A stretch of DNA of 16,263 nt from an uncultured Collinsella sp. (GCA_958348565.1 CATVZP010000044.1:1-16263); one strand, 5' to 3'; counted from the stretch's first letter, positions 7,028-13,699 are shown. Notes: a model not told the origin generated them from the letters alone. A program made the numbers and translations.

Positions 7028-7042
7028 CACAAGAAACTAGTG
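7028..7042. promoter_or_regulatory. Phage operator O3 (imperfect)
   Basis: CACAAGAAACTAGTG matches O1 in the left arm and centre but has an altered right arm. It lies just after the expected start point of the rightward promoter and before the ribosome binding site, so it may be a weaker site for graded control. Confidence 0.65.
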
Positions 7043-7056
7043 CAAAGGAGGAAACA

Positions 7057-7281
7057 ATGCTCAACAATCTTGTGTCCGAGCGTAAGCGGGCAGGCCTGAC
7101 CAGAGAAGAAGTCGGTGAAAAGATCCACCGCTCCGAATACGTTATCGGCAAGTGGGAGCGTGGCGAGAGTTCACCGCTACTGGTTCCAGACGCAATCAAC
7201 TTGGCAAAGCTCTACGGATGCTCTGTTGACTACCTCGCCGGGTTAGTCGAGGAGCGCACGTCAAAAGGCGTAGCGGTCTAA
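7057..7281 (+). CDS. Cro-like helix-turn-helix regulator
   Basis: This 74-residue protein is almost entirely an XRE-type DNA-binding domain: LVSERKRAGLTREEVGEKIHRS then VIGKWERGESSP and LAKLYGCSVDYLAGL, matching the five-helix Cro/cI fold. It has a strong ribosome binding site (AAAGGAGG, 5 bases before the ATG). As the first gene of the rightward transcript, divergent from the repressor, it fits the role of Cro: binding the same operators to shut off the repressor promoter and limit early transcription. It could instead be a generic early regulator. The Cro role is inferred from position, not from a distinguishing motif. Confidence 0.88.
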   Translation: MLNNLVSERKRAGLTREEVGEKIHRSEYVIGKWERGESSPLLVPDAINLAKLYGCSVDYLAGLVEERTSKGVAV

Positions 7282-7419
7282 ATGTCAGCCGAAGAGGCCA
7301 AACAGAAGGAAGAGAAGCCCAAGAGCGCCCGCGAAGTTGCCTTTGACGGCATGTGCTCGACGATCCGTCAGGCATACCGCGAGTGGGAACGCCAGCAGAA
7401 GGGAGAAGCGAAGGCGTGA
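7282..7419 (+). CDS. Small phage protein, 45 aa
   Basis: A 45-codon frame starts directly after the Cro-like stop (TAAATG) and ends in GTGA, overlapping the next gene's GTG. The peptide is charged: a Lys/Glu-rich first half (MSAEEAKQKEEKPK) and an amphipathic helix with Tyr and Trp in the second half. There is no ribosome binding site, so translation would depend on ribosomes re-initiating after the upstream gene. The tight fit between neighbours supports it as a real gene. Its function is unknown. Confidence 0.6.
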   Translation: MSAEEAKQKEEKPKSAREVAFDGMCSTIRQAYREWERQQKGEAKA

Positions 7420-7778
7420 AGCAGTGGTCTACACGTGAACTCAGATACCTCGAAGGGCACGCCGGAGACGGCGCCAAGCAGGTAGCCAAGGACCTCGGGC
7501 GCTCCATCGACTCAGTGAAGCATATGGCGCGGAAGTGCGGACTCTCACTCCGCAAGCGCAGGCAGTGCCCCCGCTGCGGCCAATGGACGTTCCGACCGCT
7601 CAACAGGGTCAACGGCTGGTGCATCGAGTGCACGAAGGAGCTTCACATGGCAGACCTCGCCGAACAGGCCAACGCGATGAAGGAGGAGGCGATCAGGGAG
7701 AAGAGGAATGACAGGCAACGCCAGCGCTACTACAGCCAGAAGAGCAGGGCGAAAAAGGCGGCAAAAAAGAGGCCCTAA
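7416..7778 (+). CDS. Small DNA-binding-like protein: Myb/SANT-type helix domain plus zinc ribbon
   Basis: The frame is open from further upstream, but the GTG at 7416, in a GTGA overlap with the previous stop and behind GGGAGAAG, is the best start, giving 120 residues. The N-terminal part (about 1-48) reads KQWSTRELRYLEGHAGDGAKQVAKDLGRSIDSVKHMARKCGL in pattern, like phage Myb/SANT-type helix-turn-helix proteins: W at the start of helix 1 and GRSxxSVKxxARKxG in the recognition helix. A CPRC...CIEC four-cysteine cluster follows, then a long basic helix rich in Lys, Arg and Gln. It probably binds nucleic acid. Its position after the switch suggests an early regulator or replication accessory. 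Confidence 0.75.
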   Translation: MKQWSTRELRYLEGHAGDGAKQVAKDLGRSIDSVKHMARKCGLSLRKRRQCPRCGQWTFRPLNRVNGWCIECTKELHMADLAEQANAMKEEAIREKRNDRQRQRYYSQKSRAKKAAKKRP

Positions 7779-7825
7779 AAAGCGCCCTAGCAATGACCTG
7801 CGAAAACACCGAAAGGAGAACGGAA

Positions 7826-8110
7826 ATGCAGACAAAAAAGAAAGCGAGCGCCCCCCGCTACCACACTTCGGGCACCCGCTACGTAGCCGCCTCGAAAGAG
7901 GCTGCGACCATCATACCATTCGAGGGCAAGCGCCCGACGGCGCAGGAGCAGCTTGAGCGCTCGCAGTTCAAGGCGGGCGTCATGGTCGGCTTCCTCGCGG
8001 CCCTCATGATCTTCCTCGCCGTGCTCTGGCTCTGGGTCATCCCCACGATGGACCAGGCCGTTGCCGACGCCCAGCGAGCCGTGGGCAGCATGGCGGTGCT
8101 CAATGCGTAA
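7826..8110 (+). CDS. Small single-pass membrane protein
   Basis: The chosen ATG at 7826 follows a good AAAGGAG site; an in-frame ATG at 7793 lacks one. The 94-residue protein has a basic N-terminal half, then one strongly hydrophobic segment (about 54-75, VGFLAALMIFLAVLWLWVI in part) and a short helical tail. No signal-peptidase site is seen, so it should stay anchored, with the basic N-terminus in the cytoplasm by the positive-inside rule. A membrane protein among early replication genes could tether replication, exclude superinfecting phages or be a small host-takeover factor; the sequence does not decide. Confidence 0.75.
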   Translation: MQTKKKASAPRYHTSGTRYVAASKEAATIIPFEGKRPTAQEQLERSQFKAGVMVGFLAALMIFLAVLWLWVIPTMDQAVADAQRAVGSMAVLNA

Positions 8111-8438
8111 CGACGAGATATACCGCCCCAAGCCCCAGAGCAACCAGCTTGAGATCTTCGGCCTGGGCATGGCTGGCGAGCAGGACGTTGCCGAGGCCAA
8201 GAAGTGGATCGAGGCCAACCCCGAGGCGTGGCAGTTCATGCTCTCCAACGCCCGCCGCCTCAAGGAGAAGGGCTACGTGTCGATCAACTACCTGGTGAAC
8301 ATGGTGCGCAACGAGCTGCACGTTGGCTGCAAGAACGGCATAGCCCCCGCCCTTGCCCGAATCATGGAGGCGCGATACCCGGAGCTGCGTGGAGCCTTCA
8401 ACAAGCACCGCAGCCAGAGCGATGGGTTCAGCGAATGA
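8103..8438 (+). CDS. Conserved phage early protein, unknown function
   Basis: The ATG at 8103 overlaps the end of the membrane protein gene and gives 111 residues. The protein is mostly helical, with W/P-spaced motifs (WIEANPEAWQFML, YVSINYLVNMVRNEL, ALARIMEARYPEL, and a C-terminal HRSQSD). This pattern resembles small proteins that often lie next to RusA resolvases in siphovirus early regions, but no activity is known to me. It overlaps the resolvase gene by four bases (ATGA), so the two are probably translated together. Confidence 0.75.
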   Translation: MRNDEIYRPKPQSNQLEIFGLGMAGEQDVAEAKKWIEANPEAWQFMLSNARRLKEKGYVSINYLVNMVRNELHVGCKNGIAPALARIMEARYPELRGAFNKHRSQSDGFSE

Positions 8439-8896
8439 GCTGGAAGCGCACCCTTGCGGCCACGGCGCACATCACCATGCACCCCGCCCAGCTTGTCGGA
8501 AAACAGCGCCCCATGACCGACTACCGCAACCACCGCACCTACACGCCGACCAAGACGCTCAAGGCCGAGAAGGCCATCAAGGACGCGTTCCGCGCGGCAT
8601 ACGGCGAGACCTTCGCCAACCACGACGGCCCGGTCGTGATGCGGATCTCGACCACCAGGCCGCTCGCGAAGAGCAACCCGAAGTACTGGGAGGGCCGCGC
8701 CGACCTCGGCAAGCCCGACTGGGACAACCTGGGCAAGCTCGCCTGCGACGCGCTCAACGGGATCGCCTTCAAGGACGATTCGCAGGTCGACATGGGAGCC
8801 GTCACCAAGCGCCCGAGGTCGCCATACGGCACCAAACCACGCATAGACATCCACATCGAGTACTTCGTCGAGGAGTACGTGAAGGAGAAGAAATGA
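8435..8896 (+). CDS. rusA: RusA-family Holliday junction resolvase
   Basis: The start is the ATG of an ATGA overlap with the previous gene, giving 153 residues. The family core KPDWDNLGKLACDALNGIAFKDDSQV spans about 93-118; D95, D97 and D115 correspond by pattern to the acidic residues that bind metal in RusA. The end IDIHIEYF is the usual last strand. RusA enzymes are small homodimeric, metal-dependent endonucleases that cut four-way junctions. In phages they resolve recombination intermediates before packaging. The somewhat long N-terminus (about 30 residues before the first core strand) is slightly unusual. The four-base overlap with the following gene continues the coupled chain. Confidence 0.9.
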   Translation: MSWKRTLAATAHITMHPAQLVGKQRPMTDYRNHRTYTPTKTLKAEKAIKDAFRAAYGETFANHDGPVVMRISTTRPLAKSNPKYWEGRADLGKPDWDNLGKLACDALNGIAFKDDSQVDMGAVTKRPRSPYGTKPRIDIHIEYFVEEYVKEKK

Positions 8897-9210
8897 ACGC
8901 CAAATACTTCGAAGAGAACGGCTTTGAGGACTTCCACGGGAGCAAGTTCCACAAGGCAGTGCTCGACCACGCCGCCTGCATCGCAAACAACCTCATGTTC
9001 GACGCCACGCATCCTGACAACAACGACGGCGAGACGGCGGCAAACGCCTACCACGTGATGATCGCGCTTTGCGAGGCCGGGCTTTCAAGAATCGACGAGA
9101 AGTGCGTCGCCAAGAGCCGCGAGTTCATCGCCGACAAGATCAAGCCCGTCAGCGAGGAAGAGCGCGAGTTCGGTCGCGCGTTCCTTGCCGCCGTTCTCGG
9201 CATCAAATAG
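8893..9210 (+). CDS. Phage early protein, unknown function (105 aa)
   Basis: The frame is open far upstream, but the ATG at 8893, preceded by AAGGAGAAG and in an ATGA overlap with the resolvase stop, is the sensible start. The 105-residue product is acidic and helical, starting MNAKYFEENGFEDFHGSKFHK, with no membrane segment and no recognisable motif. It probably folds into a small all-helical domain. I do not recognise it. Confidence 0.7.
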   Translation: MNAKYFEENGFEDFHGSKFHKAVLDHAACIANNLMFDATHPDNNDGETAANAYHVMIALCEAGLSRIDEKCVAKSREFIADKIKPVSEEEREFGRAFLAAVLGIK

Positions 9211-9221
9211 GAGGTAACGAC

Positions 9222-9425
9222 ATGATCAACGAAGCGACCATCCAGGCGCAGTTCAAGCAGGCCACCGTGAAGGGAAGCGTGGCGACCCTGCAATTCGAGA
9301 TCCTGACCGACAACGCCGATGCCTTCCGCATCATCAAGCAGAGCGGCAAGACGGTTTTGCTCACCGTGGCCGAGCAGCAGCAGGCCATGGACTTCGACGA
9401 CGAGACGGGCGAGATCTATGGCTAA
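9222..9425 (+). CDS. Small phage protein, 67 aa
   Basis: A strong ribosome binding site (TAGGAGGTAACGAC) precedes the ATG at 9222. The 67-residue protein has a predicted mixed fold (VKGSVATLQFEIL strand, a helix, KTVLLTV strand) and an acidic end DFDDETGEIYG. It resembles small proteins encoded beside DUF1351 genes in phage recombination clusters, but no function is known. Its end overlaps the start of the next gene by eight bases, which implies coupling. Confidence 0.75.
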   Translation: MINEATIQAQFKQATVKGSVATLQFEILTDNADAFRIIKQSGKTVLLTVAEQQQAMDFDDETGEIYG

Positions 9426-10401
9426 GGAAACCGAACCGCAGCAGGTCGAGGCCGAGGTCATCGAAACCGAGGCCACCACGCTTGAGGTCACGTACACCGA
9501 GGCCACCATCGCTTCGAACATGGACGCGTTGGAGGCCCACGTGAAGAAGGTCGTGGCCGACTACGAGGGCGCCACCTACGACCTCACGAGCGCCCAGGCC
9601 GTCAAGGAGGCCAAGCACGACCGCAGCTACCTCAACGGCATCAAGAAGGAGATCGACGAACGCCGCAAGGCCGTGAAGCGCGAGTACAACAAGCCGCTCG
9701 ACGCATTCGAGAGGCGTTGCAAGCAGATCACGGCCATCATCGACGAATCAACCGACGCCATCAAGGCGCAGCTTGACGAGGCCGAGCAGACGCGCAAGGA
9801 CGCGCTCTACTCGCGCCTACAGCAGCACTACGAGGAGTTCGCGGGGCTGCTCGCGCCGGTCGTCCCCTACGAGCGCCTGCATGAGCCGCAGTGGCTCAAC
9901 AAGACCTTCGGCGAGATCAAGGCGCAGCAGGCGCTTGAGGCCAAGGTGTCCGACGTGGCCAGAGACTGGGAAACGCTCAAGGCCCAGCAGGAGGCGATGC
10001 CGCACTACGCCGACGCGGAGCGCGAGTTCTTCCGCACGCTCGACCTCGGAGCCGCCTTGAACGCGGCGCGTCTGGCCGACGAGGAAGACCAGCGAATCGC
10101 CGAGCTGAAGGCGGCCATGGCACCCGAGCCTGAGCCGGAGCCTGAACCTGAACCAGAGCCTGAGCCAGAGCCGATCGCAGCGCCCGAGCCTGAGCCGATG
10201 CCCGCGCCAGTGCCAATGCCCGCAGCAATGCCGGCACCCATGCCAGCACCGGTCGCGGAGCCTTTGGAGGCGTGGACGGTCGAGGTGCCGAGCGCCACGC
10301 GATCGCAGATGCAGGCGCTCGCATCCCTGCTCAAGGCGCAGGGAATCACCGGAAGCATCCGCCGGGGCACGCCAGCCCAGGTGGCAGCGAGGATGGAGTA
10401 G
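9418..10401 (+). CDS. DUF1351-family phage protein with Pro-Glu repeat linker
   Basis: The ATG at 9418 lies inside the end of the previous gene; the upstream part of the frame has no supported start. The product has 327 residues. Residues 20-230 form a long helical region (HVKKVVADYEG, DRSYLNGIKKEIDERRK, and long heptad-rich helices) that matches the DUF1351 pattern found in phage recombination gene clusters. A low-complexity linker of Glu-Pro, then Pro-Met-Ala repeats spans 235-280, followed by a small C-terminal domain (285-327, including SQMQALASLLKAQGI) that may bind DNA or a partner. Its place directly before the ERF annealing gene suggests a recombination role, which is unproven for the family. 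Confidence 0.85.
   Translation: MAKETEPQQVEAEVIETEATTLEVTYTEATIASNMDALEAHVKKVVADYEGATYDLTSAQAVKEAKHDRSYLNGIKKEIDERRKAVKREYNKPLDAFERRCKQITAIIDESTDAIKAQLDEAEQTRKDALYSRLQQHYEEFAGLLAPVVPYERLHEPQWLNKTFGEIKAQQALEAKVSDVARDWETLKAQQEAMPHYADAEREFFRTLDLGAALNAARLADEEDQRIAELKAAMAPEPEPEPEPEPEPEPEPIAAPEPEPMPAPVPMPAAMPAPMPAPVAEPLEAWTVEVPSATRSQMQALASLLKAQGITGSIRRGTPAQVAARME
10120..10257 (+). repeat. GAGCCT-type hexamer repeats coding a Pro-Glu / Pro-Met-Ala linker
   Basis: Degenerate six-base units (GAGCCT, GAGCCG, GAACCT and similar) encode alternating Glu-Pro, then shift to CCN-ATG/GCN units. Synonymous changes between units suggest an older repeat kept for its protein property, a stiff extended spacer. 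Confidence 0.75.
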
Positions 10402-10404
10402 ACG

Positions 10405-10974
10405 ATGGCAGAAGACAAGCACATGACGCTGGCCGAGGCCGTGGCCCAGGTGCAGCGATCCGTGGTGGTGCCCAAGGCACGCTACAACGCCCACGGCAAC
10501 TTCTACTACCGCAGCATGGAGGACATCGTTGCGGCGCTCAAGGAGCCGTGCAAGGCGGCGGGAATCGCCTTCACGCTCAACGACTCGATCGAGCAGATCG
10601 GCGAGCGCTACTACGTCAAGGCCACGTGCCGCCTGTTCTTCGAGGACGGCCACGGCGAGCCTTTGGAGATCGATGCGTACGCCCGCGAGCCTTTGAGCCA
10701 GAAGGGCATGAACGAGGCGCAGGTCACGGGCAGCGCATCGAGCTATGCCCGCAAGTACGCGCTCTGCGGAGCTTTCGACATCGACGGCACGAGTGACCCC
10801 GACACCCTCATGGGTGACGGCAAGCCCGCCGAGAAGGAGCCGCCCGAGTTCGGCCAGTTCATCGCCAAGTGCAAGAGCTGCGGCACCTCCTACCAGTTCG
10901 AGAGCCGCCAGCAGTACGAGCAGTTCAAGGCCAACCCCGGGTGCTGCCCGTCCCCCGCATGGCAGGTCGTGTAG
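10405..10974 (+). CDS. erf: ERF-family single-strand annealing recombinase
   Basis: This 189-residue protein carries the ERF signature: an N-terminal helix (LAEAVAQVQRSVVVPKA), the RYNAHGNFYYRSMEDIVAALK segment and the hallmark GSASSYARKYALCGAFDID (109-127). ERF proteins coat single-stranded DNA and anneal complementary strands, serving phage recombination and genome circularisation. After the domain, C156, C159, C180 and C181 form a possible zinc-binding tail absent from minimal family members. The ATG at 10405 sits behind GGATGGAG, three bases after the previous stop. With DUF1351, RusA and SSB nearby it completes a phage recombination set; no matching exonuclease is seen in the window. Confidence 0.92.
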   Translation: MAEDKHMTLAEAVAQVQRSVVVPKARYNAHGNFYYRSMEDIVAALKEPCKAAGIAFTLNDSIEQIGERYYVKATCRLFFEDGHGEPLEIDAYAREPLSQKGMNEAQVTGSASSYARKYALCGAFDIDGTSDPDTLMGDGKPAEKEPPEFGQFIAKCKSCGTSYQFESRQQYEQFKANPGCCPSPAWQVV

Positions 10975-10977
10975 GCC

Positions 10978-11325
10978 ATGCAAGACCTCTACGCCGAGCG
11001 CATGCAGCTCTTCGACAGGCTCATGGACGAGCTTCAGGCGCTGCGCAACAGCGGAAGCCAGTACGCCGAGAACGAGGCCGAGTACCGCAAGGCGCTGCGC
11101 ATCGCGATCCTTGAGGAGCGATCCAAGGGAACGCCAGTGACGGTGATAAGCGACCTCTGCCGAGGCCGTGAGGACATAGCCGAGCTGAAGCAGCGCAGGG
11201 ACTGCGCCGAAGCGCTCTACAAGGCGAGCCAAGAGGCGATAAACGTGTACAAGCTCAAGATCCGAACCGTCGACGAGGACATAAAGCGCACCTGGTCGAA
11301 CGGGACCGGCGAAGGGAGTTACTAA
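10978..11325 (+). CDS. Coiled-coil phage protein, unknown function (115 aa)
   Basis: This frame starts four bases after the ERF stop and ends immediately before the SSB start (TAAATG). The 115-residue product is nearly all helix: a heptad-like first helix (MQLFDRLMDELQALRNS), a middle SKGTPVTVISDLCRGRED turn, and a second long helix (LKQRRDCAEALYKASQEAINVYKLKIRTVDEDIK). Similar two-helix proteins lie between recombination and SSB genes in other phages. It may assist the annealing protein or SSB; nothing in the sequence proves this. Confidence 0.75.
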   Translation: MQDLYAERMQLFDRLMDELQALRNSGSQYAENEAEYRKALRIAILEERSKGTPVTVISDLCRGREDIAELKQRRDCAEALYKASQEAINVYKLKIRTVDEDIKRTWSNGTGEGSY

Positions 11326-11889
11326 ATGTCGATCAACCGAGTGAACATCAGCGGGAACTTGACCCGCGACCCCGAGCTGCGGGCTACCCAGGGCGGCATG
11401 CAGGTTCTTGGCTTCGGCGTGGCGGTCAACGACCGCCGCCGCAACCAGCAAACCGGCGAGTGGGAGGACTACCCGAACTTCGTGGACTGCACGATGTTCG
11501 GCAACCGCGCCGAGAGCATGGGCCGCATCCTGCACAAGGGCATGAAGGTGGCCATCGAGGGCAAGCTGCGCTATTCGAGCTGGGACAAGGACGGCCAGCG
11601 CCGATCCAAGCTTGAGGTGATCGTGGACGAGATCGAGCTCATGAGCCAGAAGCAGGGCCAGCAAGCGCCGCAGGGCTACCAGCAGCAGTACGCGCCGCAG
11701 CCCGCCCCGCAGGCGGCGCCGCAGCAGTGGAACGCGCAGCAGGCCTACCAGCAGGCCCCGGCGGCACCGCAGGGCTACCAGCAGGCGCCCGCCCAGTACG
11801 CGCCGCAGCCCGCCCCGCAGGCGGCGCCGCAGCAAGCGCCCATGCCGCCCGCCCAGGAAAGCCTGTACGACGGCGACATCCCGTTTTAG
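11326..11889 (+). CDS. ssb: Single-stranded DNA-binding protein
   Basis: Of 187 residues, 1-108 form the OB fold typical of bacterial SSB: INRVNISGNLTRDPELR at the start, then FGVAVNDRR, FVDCTMFGNRAE and KGMKVAIEGKLRYSSW. A flexible Gln/Pro/Ala linker (about 112-178) follows, and the protein ends in DGDIPF, the conserved acidic tip that recruits DNA-processing partners. It should protect single strands during phage replication and work beside ERF. The linker DNA contains a near-perfect internal duplication. GAAGGGAG precedes the ATG, which abuts the previous stop. Confidence 0.95.
   Translation: MSINRVNISGNLTRDPELRATQGGMQVLGFGVAVNDRRRNQQTGEWEDYPNFVDCTMFGNRAESMGRILHKGMKVAIEGKLRYSSWDKDGQRRSKLEVIVDEIELMSQKQGQQAPQGYQQQYAPQPAPQAAPQQWNAQQAYQQAPAAPQGYQQAPAQYAPQPAPQAAPQQAPMPPAQESLYDGDIPF
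11668..11834 (+). repeat. Tandem duplication in the SSB linker
   Basis: A 41-nt stretch at 11686-11726 recurs without mismatch at 11794-11834, and an 18-nt stretch at 11668-11685 recurs at 11767-11784. The first copy is followed by an intervening Trp-containing segment. The lack of mismatches points to recent duplication, which would change linker length. Confidence 0.8.
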
Positions 11890-11902
11890 GGGCGATGGCG
11901 GC

Positions 11903-12553
11903 ATGCAGGTACTGGACTCGCTCATAGACGGGCCGCTTAGGCTGCGCAACCGCAGGGAGGGCGACGAGCTTATCGGCATGATCGTCCGGTACCTGCGAAC
12001 TGGCGAGCAGCCAGAGCCTCGGACGGACGCCCAAGAGGCCGTGCTGTTCGCCGTGCAGCCCGTCATGGAGACCTCCCGCAAGCGCATCGTGGCGGGAGGA
12101 TCTGGCGGCAAGGCGGCAAGCAAACCCGAGAGCAAACGGGCAAGCGAAACGGGAAGCAAACAGCCAAGCAAAAGCGGAAGCAAAACGCAGAGCAAAGCGG
12201 CAAGCAACGATGCAAGCAAACCCGAGAGCAAACGGGCAAGCGAAGAGGAAGAGGAAGAGGAGTTAGGAAAAGGGATTAAGGAGAGAGGGAAAGCGGCGCG
12301 TTTCCGCGCCCCCTCTCCCGCCGAGGTCGCCGAATACGCCCAGCAGTTCGCTGCGGACAAGGGCCTCGACCTCACCGCCCTCGACTTCGACCCCGAGCGC
12401 TTCGTCGACTTCTACGCCCAGAAGGGCTGGATGGTCGGGCGATCGCACATGAAGGACTGGAAGGCCACGGTGCGCAACTGGCTGCGCACCTCGAAGCCCA
12501 AAAACGGCAGCGCGAAGGAGGTGCCAGACGATGGATTTTCGGCCTACGACTGA
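11903..12553 (+). CDS. Phage replisome organizer / replication initiator with internal iteron-like repeats
   Basis: The 216-residue protein has three parts. Residues 1-63 (LDSLIDGPLRLRNRREGDELIGMIVRYLRTGEQPE...AVLFAVQPVMETSRKR) resemble the N-terminal domain of DUF6291-like phage replication proteins. Residues 73-113 are a Ser-Lys tetrapeptide repeat ending in a seven-Glu run. Residues 135-197 carry PAEVAEYAQQF and FVDFYAQKGWMVGRSHMKDWKATVRNWLR in pattern, the typical end of phage replisome organizers that bring a helicase and its loader to the origin. The next gene, a DnaC-like loader, overlaps it. The ATG at 11903 follows a weak GGGGCGATGG site. The repeat region is probably also the phage origin, as in lambda where origin iterons lie inside gene O. 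Confidence 0.8.
   Translation: MQVLDSLIDGPLRLRNRREGDELIGMIVRYLRTGEQPEPRTDAQEAVLFAVQPVMETSRKRIVAGGSGGKAASKPESKRASETGSKQPSKSGSKTQSKAASNDASKPESKRASEEEEEEELGKGIKERGKAARFRAPSPAEVAEYAQQFAADKGLDLTALDFDPERFVDFYAQKGWMVGRSHMKDWKATVRNWLRTSKPKNGSAKEVPDDGFSAYD
12119..12244 (+). repeat. 12-nt direct repeat array, candidate phage replication origin
   Basis: Ten consecutive 12-nt units begin with AGC at 12119, 12131, 12143 and so on to 12227, with a partial eleventh at 12239. Eight have AGCAAA; three vary it (AGCGAA twice, AGCAAC once). A 30-nt block at 12119-12148 recurs exactly at 12215-12244. All Lys codons in the array are AAA, while the flanks mostly use AAG, so the DNA rather than only the protein seems conserved. 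A purine-only-like stretch (about 12239-12293, almost all A and G) follows and could ease strand opening. Confidence 0.65.
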
Positions 12554-13244
12554 GTGCCCGCACTGCGGCGCGACCCTCAAGGCCCGCACCACGCGGCTCG
12601 CTGGGCGGACGCTGTTCTGCGGCTACGAGCAGTGCGGCTGCGCGGGCGCCGAGGCCGAGCGCGAGAAGGAGCGCCAGGCCGAGGCCGAGGCGGCTCGCAA
12701 GGCTGCGCTCGACAGAGCCATGCACGACTGGAAGCGGGCGGGCGTGCCCGATCGCTACGTGAGCCTCGACCACCCGTTGGCCGCCGAGATCGCCGAGTGC
12801 ATGAAGCGCGGCCAGTGGGTGTACCTCTGGGGAGACGTCGGAACTCACAAGACCACCTGCGCCGCAGCCGTGGCGAAGCGCCTGGCCGGCGGCAAGCGGT
12901 CGGTGCTCATGGCACCGATGTACCGCATCCTCGACGAGATCCAGCGCAGCTTCCACGACGGCGGCGACCCGCTCAAGCGCTACGCCGAGGTGCGCTACCT
13001 GATCGTGGACGACCTGGGCAAGCGCAGGCCGACCGGCTTCGTGCTCGACAGCCTGTTCAGCCTGATCGACCAGCGCTACTCCGCGATGCTGCCCACGCTG
13101 GTGACAACGCAGTACAAGCCGAGCGACCTCGTGCGCAGGCTTGCCGAGCAGGGAGACCCCGACACCGCGAAGGCAATAGTGTCGCGGCTGAGGGGCGGCG
13201 CGAGGGTCGAGCACTTCGATGGCCCGGACGGGAGGCTGCAATGA
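12531..13244 (+). CDS. DnaC-like helicase loader, AAA+ ATPase with non-canonical Walker A
   Basis: The ATG at 12531 follows AAGGAGGT and overlaps the organizer gene by 23 bases. The 237-residue protein begins with a zinc-finger-like cluster (C9, C12, C30, C35, C37), then a charged helix (40-66) and a DnaC/DnaI-type ATPase domain: Walker A at 101-108 (GDVGTHKT), Walker B YLIVDDLG (156-163), a sensor-like LVTTQYKPSDL (190-200) and a candidate arginine finger in IVSRLRGG (216-223). Such proteins load the replicative helicase onto origin DNA opened by the initiator. The Walker A has His where the family has Gly (GxxGxGKT), which may alter ATP binding. The lysine and threonine are retained. Confidence 0.88.
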   Translation: MDFRPTTECPHCGATLKARTTRLAGRTLFCGYEQCGCAGAEAEREKERQAEAEAARKAALDRAMHDWKRAGVPDRYVSLDHPLAAEIAECMKRGQWVYLWGDVGTHKTTCAAAVAKRLAGGKRSVLMAPMYRILDEIQRSFHDGGDPLKRYAEVRYLIVDDLGKRRPTGFVLDSLFSLIDQRYSAMLPTLVTTQYKPSDLVRRLAEQGDPDTAKAIVSRLRGGARVEHFDGPDGRLQ

Positions 13245-13696
13245 TCCTCGATGCGGGGGCGCTTCGCGGCTACCCCAAGGAGCGAGCCGAGCTTTACGGC
13301 AAGCCCCACCTGGGGGCGCACTACACCCACGGAAAGGCCTACGAGGCGCTTTCGCCCCGGTGCTGCGTCTGCGGCAGGCGCGCCGGAAGCGTGCACCACG
13401 TGGCGCACCGGTCTTGGGGCGAGACGTTCCGCCTGGTCACGCCGTGCGGCGCCTGGGACTTGCGAAGCCCGCTGTTCTGCCTCTGCGGCAGCGGCACCAC
13501 CGGATGCCACGACAAGTTCCACGGCGGGGCGCGGCTCAAGGCCGAGTGGCGCTGGCGGCATCCGGTCTACGAGGAGGCCTGGTGGACGGGCCAGCTGTTG
13601 CAGGTCTACGAGCCGCACGACCCCGGCCTCTACGAATACGGATATTGGCTGATCACAGACCGTGACGGCAACGAGATGATACGAGAAGGGATATGA
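13241..13696 (+). CDS. HNH-like endonuclease
   Basis: The ATG of an ATGA overlap with the loader stop gives 151 residues. The centre has the cysteine-histidine arrangement of HNH nucleases: CCVC at 41-44, GSVHHVAHRSWG with H52/H53 (48-60), LCLCGSG-type cysteines at 80 and 82, and CHDKFHGG (89-96), whose C-terminal His would complete the metal site. HNH enzymes nick or cut DNA; in phages the small ones act in replication, recombination or packaging. The remaining C-terminal part is rich in Trp and Tyr. Position at the end of the replication block supports a role in DNA processing. Exact specificity is unknown. Confidence 0.8.
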   Translation: MILDAGALRGYPKERAELYGKPHLGAHYTHGKAYEALSPRCCVCGRRAGSVHHVAHRSWGETFRLVTPCGAWDLRSPLFCLCGSGTTGCHDKFHGGARLKAEWRWRHPVYEEAWWTGQLLQVYEPHDPGLYEYGYWLITDRDGNEMIREGI

Positions 13697-13699
13697 CCC

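Noticed and set aside
12119..12244. Short regular repeats as a possible CRISPR array
   Set aside because: Units are 12 nt with no unique spacers, are in coding phase, and lie inside a replication gene. An origin array fits better.
9817..12375. Very long antisense open frame (852 codons) across DUF1351, ERF and SSB genes
   Set aside because: It lies opposite well-supported genes in GC-rich DNA, and its translation is low-complexity Leu/Arg/Gly/His with no domain. It is a codon-bias shadow.
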